Source: an uncultured Collinsella sp. (lineage in GTDB: Bacteria > Actinomycetota > Coriobacteriia > Coriobacteriales > Coriobacteriaceae). From it: a stretch of 5,148 nt of DNA. The DNA lies in assembly GCA_902489295.1 (NCBI GenBank), contig CABTZM010000148.1, positions 1-5,148 on the forward strand, in the 5' to 3' direction. A program made the translations under genes and the position numbers. Under the pieces are notes generated by a model that did no database searches, was not told where the DNA came from, and was given only the letters and a program-made list of their open reading frames with translations. Each line of letters begins with the position of its first letter. The first letter of the stretch is position 1. Shown piece by piece: positions 1-5,061 of this stretch.

Positions 1-14
1 CCCCGTCAAGCCGT

Positions 15-105
15 GACCGGAATCGGTGAAAATACGTTAGCGCAACCGGTGAAACCGCCTTTGCGCGAACGGTGCGCCTGCTTAGCGAAACTGGTGAAAA
101 ATAGA
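15..105. repeat. Four degenerate tandem copies of a 22-23 nt unit
   Basis: Four successive blocks (about 15-37, 38-60, 61-82 and 83-105) share a core that reads CGGTGAAAA at 24-32, CGGTGAAAC at 47-55, CGGTGCGCC at 70-78 and TGGTGAAAA at 92-100. Core starts are 23, 23 and 22 nt apart. Three units also share TAGCG or TTGCG just before the core. The period is about two DNA helical turns, so a protein bound to each copy would sit on roughly one face of the helix; that functional reading is inference. The array stops where homology to the transposase begins. No convincing gene covers this stretch, although chance open frames cross it on both strands. Confidence 0.55.
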
Positions 106-119
106 TTGACGCTAACAGC

Positions 120-1127
120 AACGGCTGCTCGCACAGGAGGGGCTACGGCTGCTCGAGGAGGCCCAGGGTGTTCTACAGCGCCAGGAGGGCGCAGGAGGCG
201 GCCGACGCCGAGCTCTCGGCGAGCAGGTCCGGGATCGACGAGACCGAGGAGGGCGCCGCCGCCAAGCTCGCGGCCATCAGGGACGGGCTCGCGCGCGGGC
301 TCTCCCCGCAGCAGATAGCGGCGACGACCCCCGGGCTCAGCGCCTCCACCGTCTACAGGTGGGTGGACGCCGGCTACGACGGCATGACGAACATGGAGCT
401 CAGGCGCAAGGTCGGCTACAGGCCGAGGTCGCGCCGGGCCCCGAAGAGGGCGACGTCCCACTCGGCGCGCAGGTCGCACGCGTCGTTCCTCGCGCTCGGC
501 GAGGACGCCTGCGCCGCGGCCTGGGAGATGGACACCGTCGAGGGCTCCAGGGGCGACTCCGCCAGGCTCCTCACGCTCCTGCACCGCCCGAGCCGCTTCC
601 AGCTGGCCCTGCCGCTGCCGGACGGCACGTGCGCCTCGGTCCTGGCGGCGCTCTCCTCCCTGCGCGGGGTCCTCGGCGAGGACGGCGCGAGGCGCGCCTT
701 CGGCGCCGTGCTCACCGACAACGGGAGCGAGTTCGCCGACGAGGGCGCCATCGCGGCGCTGCTCGGCGAGCGGGACGGCGAGACCAGGCTCTTCTACTGC
801 GACCCCCGGCAGAGCCAGCAGAAGGGCGCGTGCGAGAAGAACCACGTGGAGATCAGGAAGCTGCTGCCCAAGGGCGCCGGGGCCAGGTTCGACCGGCTGA
901 CGGCGGCGGACTGCGCGCTGCTCATGTCGCAGGTGAACTCCGAACCGAGGGGGGCGCTCGGGTTCCTGACGCCGGCGCGCGTGCTGCGGATGGCCCTCGG
1001 GGAGGACGCCTCCGCCCTCATGGACGCGTTCGGGATAGAGGAGCTGGCGCCCGGCGAGCTCGACCTCACGCCCGGCTGCATCGAAAGGGCCAGGGCCGCG
1101 AGGGGCGAGGGGCCGCTGGCGGGATAG
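120..1127 (+). pseudogene. IS30-family transposase, N-terminally truncated
   Basis: This is the catalytic part of an IS30-family DDE transposase, of the branch whose first acidic motif reads EMDTVEG. Counting from the GTG at 168, residues 36-70 form a helix-turn-helix-like segment (GLSPQQIA, then STVYRW). The catalytic acids are D122 in EMDTVEG, D184 in LTDNGSEF and E223 in KGACEKNH, with the family motif FYCDP just before the last. The frame is open from 105 to the TAG at 1125-1127. Recognisable family sequence begins only near 120, at the second half of a presumed zinc-binding Cys pair (NGCSHRRGYGCSRR). About 100 N-terminal residues that family members use for DNA binding are missing, so I call it a remnant. 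A strong Shine-Dalgarno-like AGGAGG (156-161) lies 6 nt before the GTG, so a catalytic fragment of 319 residues could still be made. GC content and heavy AGG use for arginine differ from the neighbouring genes and suggest transfer. Confidence 0.85.
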
Positions 1128-1245
1128 GCGGCGGGCCGGGACATGGGCCGGAGGGCCCGTTGCGCTGAGTCCGGAACGGCTGCGCGGCGGGCTGGCGGAG
1201 CATGCGGCGGCGGCATGGGGGCGCCGGACTCCACAGCCCCTCCAC

Positions 1246-1313
1246 CTGCGGAAACGAAGTGATGGCCAGGTGCCGGGAGCTATTTCCGCGTTGCGCTAGC
1301 TGCGGAAACGCGG
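1246..1313. repeat. Direct and inverted GCGGAAA repeats with a palindrome
   Basis: CTGCGGAAACG occurs at 1246-1256 and again at 1300-1310. An inverted partner, TTTCCGC, lies between them at 1283-1289. It can pair with GCGGAAA at either 1248-1254 or 1302-1308. An overlapping alternative pairs CCGCGTT (1286-1292) with AACGCGG (1307-1313). Short repeats of this sort next to a transposase gene could be its right-end recognition sequence, but that is inference. They are not followed by a T-tract, so a terminator role is less likely. Confidence 0.5.
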
Positions 1314-1382
1314 GGTCCGTTCAGGCTGTTGCGTTGAGATTGAAAATCAACCAAAAAAGTTCGAGCCCAGGCGATGGGTACG

Positions 1383-1412
1383 AAAAAGCCCGGCTACCGT
1401 AGTAGCCGGGCT
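1383..1412 (-). terminator. Intrinsic terminator of the tRNA cluster
   Basis: AGCCCGGCTAC at 1387-1397 pairs perfectly with GTAGCCGGGCT at 1402-1412 around a 4-nt loop, giving an 11-bp GC-rich stem. Read on the minus strand the stem runs straight into five T (1383-1387). It begins 8 nt after the encoded CCA of the last tRNA-Gly, so it should end transcription of the tRNA-Gly/Cys/Gly cluster. It is the strongest terminator in the window. Confidence 0.9.
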
Positions 1413-1420
1413 GTTGCGCT

Positions 1421-1496
1421 TGGAGCGGACAACGGGGCTCGAACCCGCGACCCCAACCTTGGCAAGGTTGTGCTCTACCAACTGAGCCATGTCCGC
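1421..1496 (-). tRNA. tRNA-Gly (anticodon GCC), last in cluster
   Basis: On the minus strand this is a 76-nt tRNA with the acceptor stem GCGGACA/TGTCCGC, discriminator T and an encoded CCA (1421-1423). The anticodon loop is TTGCCAA, giving anticodon GCC, which reads glycine codons GGC and GGU. The T-arm has the canonical TTCGAGC loop. It is identical base for base to the other tRNA-Gly at 1648-1723, but the flanks differ. It is followed by an 11-bp terminator. Confidence 0.97.
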
Positions 1497-1502
1497 ATAT
1501 GT

Positions 1503-1529
1503 AAAACAAAACGGGCGCCGGAGCGCCCG
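1503..1529 (-). terminator. Terminator-like hairpin between tRNA-Cys and tRNA-Gly
   Basis: CGGGCGC (1512-1518) pairs with GCGCCCG (1523-1529) around a 4-nt loop. On the minus strand the stem is followed by a T-rich tract, TTTTGTTTT (1503-1511). It lies in the 42-nt spacer between tRNA-Cys and the downstream tRNA-Gly. No promoter fits after it, so either the downstream tRNA depends on read-through or the hairpin is a processing or 3'-end protection element. Confidence 0.7.
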
Positions 1530-1538
1530 GATGTTGCC

Positions 1539-1612
1539 TGGAGGCGAAGCCCGGATTCGAACCGGGGGTAAAGGCTTTGCAGGCCTCTGCCTTACCACTT
1601 GGCCACTTCGCC
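1539..1612 (-). tRNA. tRNA-Cys (anticodon GCA)
   Basis: This is a 74-nt minus-strand tRNA with acceptor stem GGCGAAG/CTTCGCC, discriminator T and encoded CCA (1539-1541). The anticodon loop is CTGCAAA, giving GCA, which reads cysteine codons UGC and UGU. The T-arm is canonical (CCCGG, loop TTCGAAT, CCGGG). It sits between two identical tRNA-Gly genes and is flanked on both sides by hairpins followed by T-tracts. Confidence 0.97.
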
Positions 1613-1613
1613 G

Positions 1614-1637
1614 AAAAAGGACCGCTTGAGACGGTCC
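1614..1637 (-). terminator. Terminator-like hairpin between tRNA-Gly and tRNA-Cys
   Basis: GGACCG (1619-1624) pairs with CGGTCC (1632-1637) around a 7-nt loop. On the minus strand the stem is followed by five T (1614-1618), which abut the first base of tRNA-Cys at 1612. The 6-bp stem is weaker than the other hairpins, so substantial read-through is plausible. The spacer is only 35 nt and leaves no room for a promoter. Confidence 0.6.
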
Positions 1638-1647
1638 GGAAATGCAA

Positions 1648-1723
1648 TGGAGCGGACAACGGGGCTCGAACCCGCGACCCCAACCTTGGCAAGGTTGTGC
1701 TCTACCAACTGAGCCATGTCCGC
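1648..1723 (-). tRNA. tRNA-Gly (anticodon GCC), first in cluster
   Basis: This is the first tRNA of the cluster and an exact 76-nt copy of the one at 1421-1496, with anticodon loop TTGCCAA, T-loop TTCGAGC and encoded CCA (1648-1650). Its upstream side carries the only good promoter candidate of the cluster, so the three tRNAs are probably transcribed together from here. The duplicate copies are in direct orientation 227 nt apart and could recombine, deleting or duplicating tRNA-Cys. Confidence 0.97.
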
Positions 1724-1735
1724 TTGCGGGTTATT

Positions 1736-1784
1736 AATTTACGCGAGTTGCCCAAAAGACGCAAGTACTTTTTTCAAAAAAATT
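1736..1784 (-). promoter_or_regulatory. Candidate promoter of the tRNA-Gly/Cys/Gly cluster
   Basis: On the minus strand a -35-like TTGCGT (1759-1764) is followed after exactly 17 nt by a -10-like TAAATT (1736-1741). The expected start of transcription would be a few bases before the mature 5' end of tRNA-Gly at 1723. Just upstream of the -35 box lies a run of seven T, a G and six A (1769-1782), as expected of an UP element that boosts stable-RNA promoters. The boxes match consensus only partly; spacing and position carry the argument. Confidence 0.55.
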
Positions 1785-1828
1785 GTTCAATGCAAGTTCG
1801 CGCAGGTGGATAACGTCAAGCCAAAGCG

Positions 1829-2575
1829 CTAAGCGCACGATTCCAATGCCGAGCTAAACAACTTCACCATCCGAACGCGCGTGCCGGCGCCATCCGTACG
1901 ACGGGCAACTTCCACATTATCGACGAGCGTGCGCATAAGCTTGATACCTCGCCCGCGCTCCTCAGAAGCCACCGGCTCGCTCGCCCCATCGATAGAATAG
2001 CCAGCGCCCCGATCAAGCACCTCGAGCACAACGCGGTCCCCATAGGCCTGAACCGTCAGGATGCAGCCAACACCGCCCGCATGGTCATATGCGTTACCCA
2101 ATGCCTCCCCCAACGCCAATGCGACGTCATAGCGCTCATCACGCCTCAGGGGAAGCGATTCGAGGAGCTCGGCCACACGGTGCCGATAATACGGGAGATT
2201 CTCGATGCCTCGCTGCACTTCGACGCTCTTGCTCCATCGCGGCAACTCCCCCACCGGAATGGCGGGAATCGACTCCCGCGCCGGGCCCGCGACATGCAGG
2301 ATGTCGACAAGTCGGGCAATTTCCAAAAAGCGAACGACCCCATCGGAGGCGTTAACGAGCGAAAGCAGTCCCTCATGCCTCATAAGCTCTCTAGCACGTG
2401 TAAGCAAAAACGCCAAACCCGTCGAGTCGATAAAGCCCACGGCCTGGCAATTGATGACAACACGACGCACGCCCCGGTCGATCAAATTATCCAACCGTCG
2501 GCGCAGTGCGGGCACCGAGGCGATGTCGATATCGCCCGGTGGCGTCAAAACCGCTATGTCATTCCACTCATTCAT
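1829..2575 (-). CDS. STAS-HATPase fusion: anti-sigma antagonist joined to an RsbW/SpoIIAB-type kinase
   Basis: This is a cytoplasmic regulator of the partner-switching type, 248 residues from the ATG at 2575. Residues 5-100 form a STAS domain with the phospho-acceptor motif IDSTG (Ser51 is the expected site). Residues about 120-240 form a GHKL-type ATPase like RsbW or SpoIIAB: N box GEALGN (Glu157, Asn161), ATP-lid motif DRGAG (188-192), GRGIKLM (208-214) and a closing GTRVRM. All expected catalytic positions are present. In the known systems the kinase phosphorylates Ser of a separate antagonist and otherwise holds a sigma factor; here both are in one chain. A GTG at 2614 would add 13 residues but has no Shine-Dalgarno. 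The ATG has a weak GGGGA about 10 nt upstream and places the STAS start as usual. It follows the phosphatase gene by 81 nt on the same strand, so co-transcription is likely. The target is not visible; a sigma factor is only one option. Confidence 0.9.
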   Translation of the reverse strand: MNEWNDIAVLTPPGDIDIASVPALRRRLDNLIDRGVRRVVINCQAVGFIDSTGLAFLLTRARELMRHEGLLSLVNASDGVVRFLEIARLVDILHVAGPARESIPAIPVGELPRWSKSVEVQRGIENLPYYRHRVAELLESLPLRRDERYDVALALGEALGNAYDHAGGVGCILTVQAYGDRVVLEVLDRGAGYSIDGASEPVASEERGRGIKLMRTLVDNVEVARRTDGAGTRVRMVKLFSSALESCA

Positions 2576-2616
2576 ACGACCATGGTTCCCCAAAAGAGCT
2601 CGCTCGATGCACACGT

Positions 2617-2634
2617 ATCTGCAACCGCGCAGAT
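2617..2634. other. Small hairpin between phosphatase and STAS-kinase genes
   Basis: ATCTGC (2617-2622) pairs with GCAGAT (2629-2634) around a 6-nt loop, within the 81-nt spacer of the two-gene module. On the minus strand it is preceded by A residues and followed by no T-tract, so it is not a terminator for the phosphatase gene. It could modulate translation or mRNA stability of the second gene, or be chance. Confidence 0.3.
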
Positions 2635-2656
2635 TTTGCCCGTCAGGCGTCGTGAC

Positions 2657-5002
2657 CTACGAGCGACCCCGTAAAAACTCAAGGGAGACCAGCGCGATGT
2701 CATCGTCCAGCGCCGACTCGGTAAAGCGATCAAGCTCGCCCAAGACCTTACCGCAGATTCCCGATACGCCCTCACCCGAGACAGAGAGCAGAAGGTCACG
2801 AAGGCGCTGCTCACCAAAGAAAGCACCCGAGCGATCACGTGCTTCGATTGTTCCGTCGGTATACATAAATAGCATGTCACCAGGAGCGAACGTAAACACG
2901 CCCGTCTCGTACACCATGCTCTCAAAGGCACCGATTACGCCCGATTGGCATCCAAGGAGCTCCACTTCTCCCCCGCAGGTCTCGCCGCCGCCAAGCGGCG
3001 TCGACGACGGCTTAATGACCATAGTGGGAGGATGTCCCGCCGAGCAATAGGTAGCGCGGCCCGCCTTAAGATCGATCTTGGCGATAAACGCCGTCACAAA
3101 CGTCTCGACCCTCGAAAAGCCCATGAGCATGCTATTGAGCGAGCGTGCCATACGGGCAGGCCCCGCACCCTCCCAGGCATAGGCCGTCAGCGCCGTCTTG
3201 ACGAGCGCCGACATCGACGCCGCCTCGATTCCCTTGCCGGATACATCGCCCAAAATCATAACGGCGCAATCGTCGGGAAGTCGGACAAGCGTATAGAAGT
3301 CACCGCCGACCAACGCAGAATTCGTTGCCGATAGGTATACCGAATCGGTTGCAATGCCCGGAACGTCACCAAGCGAATTTCTCATGCCAATCTGAAGCGT
3401 CTGAGCGATATGACGCTCTTCGCGCTTTTGAGATTCGCCCTCATAGATCAGCTCAAAGTCATGCGCCAGATGCACCAGGTAGTCGTATTCAAGGTCGTCA
3501 ATTGGTTCTTGGCTGCCATCGCGGAGTAGCAAAGCGCGTCTCGTCGGCCCCTTGGCGATATCAGCGGGAACGATCGCATCGTTGCTTCGTTTGCCATCCG
3601 CTTCCGAGTGGTAGCGCCCCGCTTCGATGCCGGAGTCGACATAAAGTCCCTGACACGGTAGGCCGTGGGCCCTCAACCATGCACCCATAGACGTGGATTC
3701 GTCCACACGTGTAAGGCGCACGTGCTTGAGATCGTCAGCGCTCGTCCCGCCCAACACCGAAGTCTCAAACCCGTCGGGGGCTGCCCCCAGGCGCGCTGCT
3801 GGCGCCGTGACAGAAAAGAAGAGTGACTCCGGATCGTCCGGCAGCGCCACACGACTGCCACCCTCAAAATCGATGACATAGGTTTCGAGGCCCGCATCAT
3901 ATTCCACGGGGCAGAAATAACAATTGAGCACCGCGCAGATTTCCGTCGACACCGCTCGCGAAGCGGCAACAGGATCATCGAGATAGGTAAACAGTTCGTC
4001 GCGCAGCAAATTGAGTGAGCGACCGAGCTCCGCCGTGCGGCGCGAACGTAAGCTCGACGCCATGCCGACCAGCTGAATAGACAGGTAATCGCAAATGACC
4101 TCGAGCACGTTAACGTCATAGGCAAGTGGCGCCTGGGGGCGTTTCCAGCCAACTTCCAACACGCCAAGGACCTGCGTGCCGTAAAACACGGGAAGACAGA
4201 TCTCGCTGCGATACGGGGGCATATCCTGCACGCGCAGCAAGTGCTTGGAACGATTGTCCAAATCCATGAACATACCCGAAGCAACCCGGTCGCCCTCAAG
4301 GTCCTGCTGAATCGACAGGCGACAGGCACGCGACTCGCGAAGCACGTAGGTCGGAATGCCCGCGCCGTACGGCATAAACTCGGGCAGATAGCTGTCCTCA
4401 AGCTCCTTAGAAACACCACGGAGCTTAAAGCCGCCGCTCTCGGAAAAATAGATAGCCGCACCGGAGGCATCGAGCGTTCCAACGAGCTGATTCAAAACGG
4501 TATCGAGCAAGCTGGGGAGCTCATCGGAGCCCACGGTACTCATAATGACCGAAAGGGTACCCGAAAGGCGTTTATTCGCCACCCTAAGCTCCGATAGCGC
4601 ACGTTTGAGCTGACGATCGTGGGAATACTGCTCTTCGATGCTGTGAAGCGCCACCAGGACACGCGGTGCACGACGTCCGAAGATACGCGGAGGCGTAACG
4701 GAACCCGCGCGAACCAAGACGGGAATAAAAGATCCGTCGCTCAGCTTGAGCATCAGCTCGCTCTCGGAGCCATCGGTCTCAAACGGCAGACGATGTTCGG
4801 TCGCGCGCTCAAAGGCAGACGAGTACAGAACGTCTTTGACATCACCGCCGATGACGTCAGCGCGATCCTCGCACATCAGGTCGAGCAAACGGTTATTCAC
4901 ATGCAGAATGGTTCCGTCGAGCTCACAGATGATGACAGCATCGCTCGTGATCTCGACCAGTTGGGCAACGTCTGCCCACTCGTTGCGCTCAAGCGTTTCC
5001 AT
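2657..5002 (-). CDS. PAS-GAF-PP2C serine phosphatase (SpoIIE/RsbU type)
   Basis: This is a soluble sensor phosphatase of 781 residues that would remove phosphate from the Ser of a STAS antagonist, very likely the fusion protein encoded next. Counting from the ATG at 5002: residues about 8-122 are a PAS domain (TSDAVIICELDGTILHVN); 123-155 a probable coiled-coil linker; 160-315 a GAF domain; 316-515 a divergent region that resembles a second GAF, with a Cys cluster (C356, C361, C364); 525-781 the PP2C domain. Metal-binding acids are all in place: D568 in GGDFY, D586 in GDVSGKG, D716 in YTDG and D766-D768 in ALDDDIAL. A GTG at 5014 is also in frame, but it overlaps the Shine-Dalgarno GGTGAGG that serves the ATG, so I prefer the ATG. 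No signal peptide or membrane segment is seen. The gene starts only 60 nt after tRNA-Leu, beyond a terminator. The ligand sensed by PAS or GAF cannot be told. Confidence 0.93.
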   Translation of the reverse strand: METLERNEWADVAQLVEITSDAVIICELDGTILHVNNRLLDLMCEDRADVIGGDVKDVLYSSAFERATEHRLPFETDGSESELMLKLSDGSFIPVLVRAGSVTPPRIFGRRAPRVLVALHSIEEQYSHDRQLKRALSELRVANKRLSGTLSVIMSTVGSDELPSLLDTVLNQLVGTLDASGAAIYFSESGGFKLRGVSKELEDSYLPEFMPYGAGIPTYVLRESRACRLSIQQDLEGDRVASGMFMDLDNRSKHLLRVQDMPPYRSEICLPVFYGTQVLGVLEVGWKRPQAPLAYDVNVLEVICDYLSIQLVGMASSLRSRRTAELGRSLNLLRDELFTYLDDPVAASRAVSTEICAVLNCYFCPVEYDAGLETYVIDFEGGSRVALPDDPESLFFSVTAPAARLGAAPDGFETSVLGGTSADDLKHVRLTRVDESTSMGAWLRAHGLPCQGLYVDSGIEAGRYHSEADGKRSNDAIVPADIAKGPTRRALLLRDGSQEPIDDLEYDYLVHLAHDFELIYEGESQKREERHIAQTLQIGMRNSLGDVPGIATDSVYLSATNSALVGGDFYTLVRLPDDCAVMILGDVSGKGIEAASMSALVKTALTAYAWEGAGPARMARSLNSMLMGFSRVETFVTAFIAKIDLKAGRATYCSAGHPPTMVIKPSSTPLGGGETCGGEVELLGCQSGVIGAFESMVYETGVFTFAPGDMLFMYTDGTIEARDRSGAFFGEQRLRDLLLSVSGEGVSGICGKVLGELDRFTESALDDDIALVSLEFLRGRS

Positions 5003-5008
5003 CGTGGA

Positions 5009-5015
5009 CCTCACC
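5009..5015 (-). promoter_or_regulatory. Ribosome binding site of the phosphatase gene
   Basis: On the minus strand GGTGAGG ends 6 nt before the ATG at 5002, a good Shine-Dalgarno spacing. The in-frame GTG at 5012-5014 is part of this site and has no Shine-Dalgarno of its own, which settles the start in favour of the ATG. Confidence 0.75.
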
Positions 5016-5028
5016 GTCTATCGGTAAC

Positions 5029-5050
5029 AAAAAAGCCTCCGAAGAGGCTT
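5029..5050 (-). terminator. UUCG-loop intrinsic terminator after tRNA-Leu
   Basis: AAGCCTC (5033-5039) pairs with GAGGCTT (5044-5050). On the minus strand the loop is TTCG closed by C and G, the very stable UUCG tetraloop, and the stem runs into a T-tract (5029-5034). It starts 12 nt after the encoded CCA of tRNA-Leu. It ends only 26 nt before the phosphatase start codon, so it also lies in what should be that gene's promoter region. Confidence 0.88.
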
Positions 5051-5061
5051 CTCAAATGCGA

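Larger units (their letters stand above)
120..1313 (+). mobile_element. IS30-type insertion sequence remnant
   Basis: The element includes the truncated transposase and probably the non-coding tail up to the GCGGAAA repeats near 1246-1313. The left end, with its inverted repeat and the 5' third of the transposase gene, is absent and is replaced by the 22-23 nt repeat array. The right boundary is a guess: with no left inverted repeat to compare, neither the terminal repeat nor a target-site duplication can be confirmed. Positions 1128-1382 contain no supportable gene. The element lies beyond the 3' end of the tRNA cluster and points towards it. Confidence 0.45.

Noticed and set aside
15..105. 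CRISPR array reading of the 22-23 nt repeats
   Set aside because: The units are degenerate and contiguous with no unique spacers, so they do not fit a CRISPR array.
6..845. Minus-strand open frame of 279 codons across the transposase
   Set aside because: It is antisense to the transposase, rich in Arg, Gly, Pro and Ala as expected of a GC-rich shadow frame, and has no recognisable domain.
359..1168. Plus-strand frame of 269 codons overlapping the transposase
   Set aside because: Composition is almost all Arg, Gly and Ala; the overlapping frame carries the DDE motifs, so this is a shadow.
794..1234. Minus-strand frame of 146 codons over the transposase 3' end
   Set aside because: Antisense shadow with no motif and no plausible ribosome binding site.
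1359..1368. GTTCGAGCCC resembling a tRNA T-arm on the plus strand
   Set aside because: No matching acceptor, anticodon or D-arm can be built around it; a chance match or tiny relic at most.
1202..1402. Small plus-strand frame of 66 codons after the transposase
   Set aside because: It runs through the repeats and into the tRNA terminator, and has no domain or good start context.
1805..1813. DnaA-box-like TTATCCACC on the minus strand
   Set aside because: It matches the consensus at 8 of 9 positions but stands alone, with no cluster of boxes or replication genes nearby.
1826..1836. GCGC-TAA-GCGC palindrome at the end of the STAS-kinase gene
   Set aside because: The stem is only 4 bp with a 3-nt loop and has no T-tract, so it is too weak for a terminator call.
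2205..3050. Plus-strand frame of 281 codons across the module
   Set aside because: It runs antisense to two genes with clear catalytic motifs; its product is rich in Ser, Arg and Pro without domain features.
3673..4482. Minus-strand frame of 269 codons inside the phosphatase
   Set aside because: Same-strand shadow in another frame of the phosphatase; rich in Arg, Cys and Trp with no motif.
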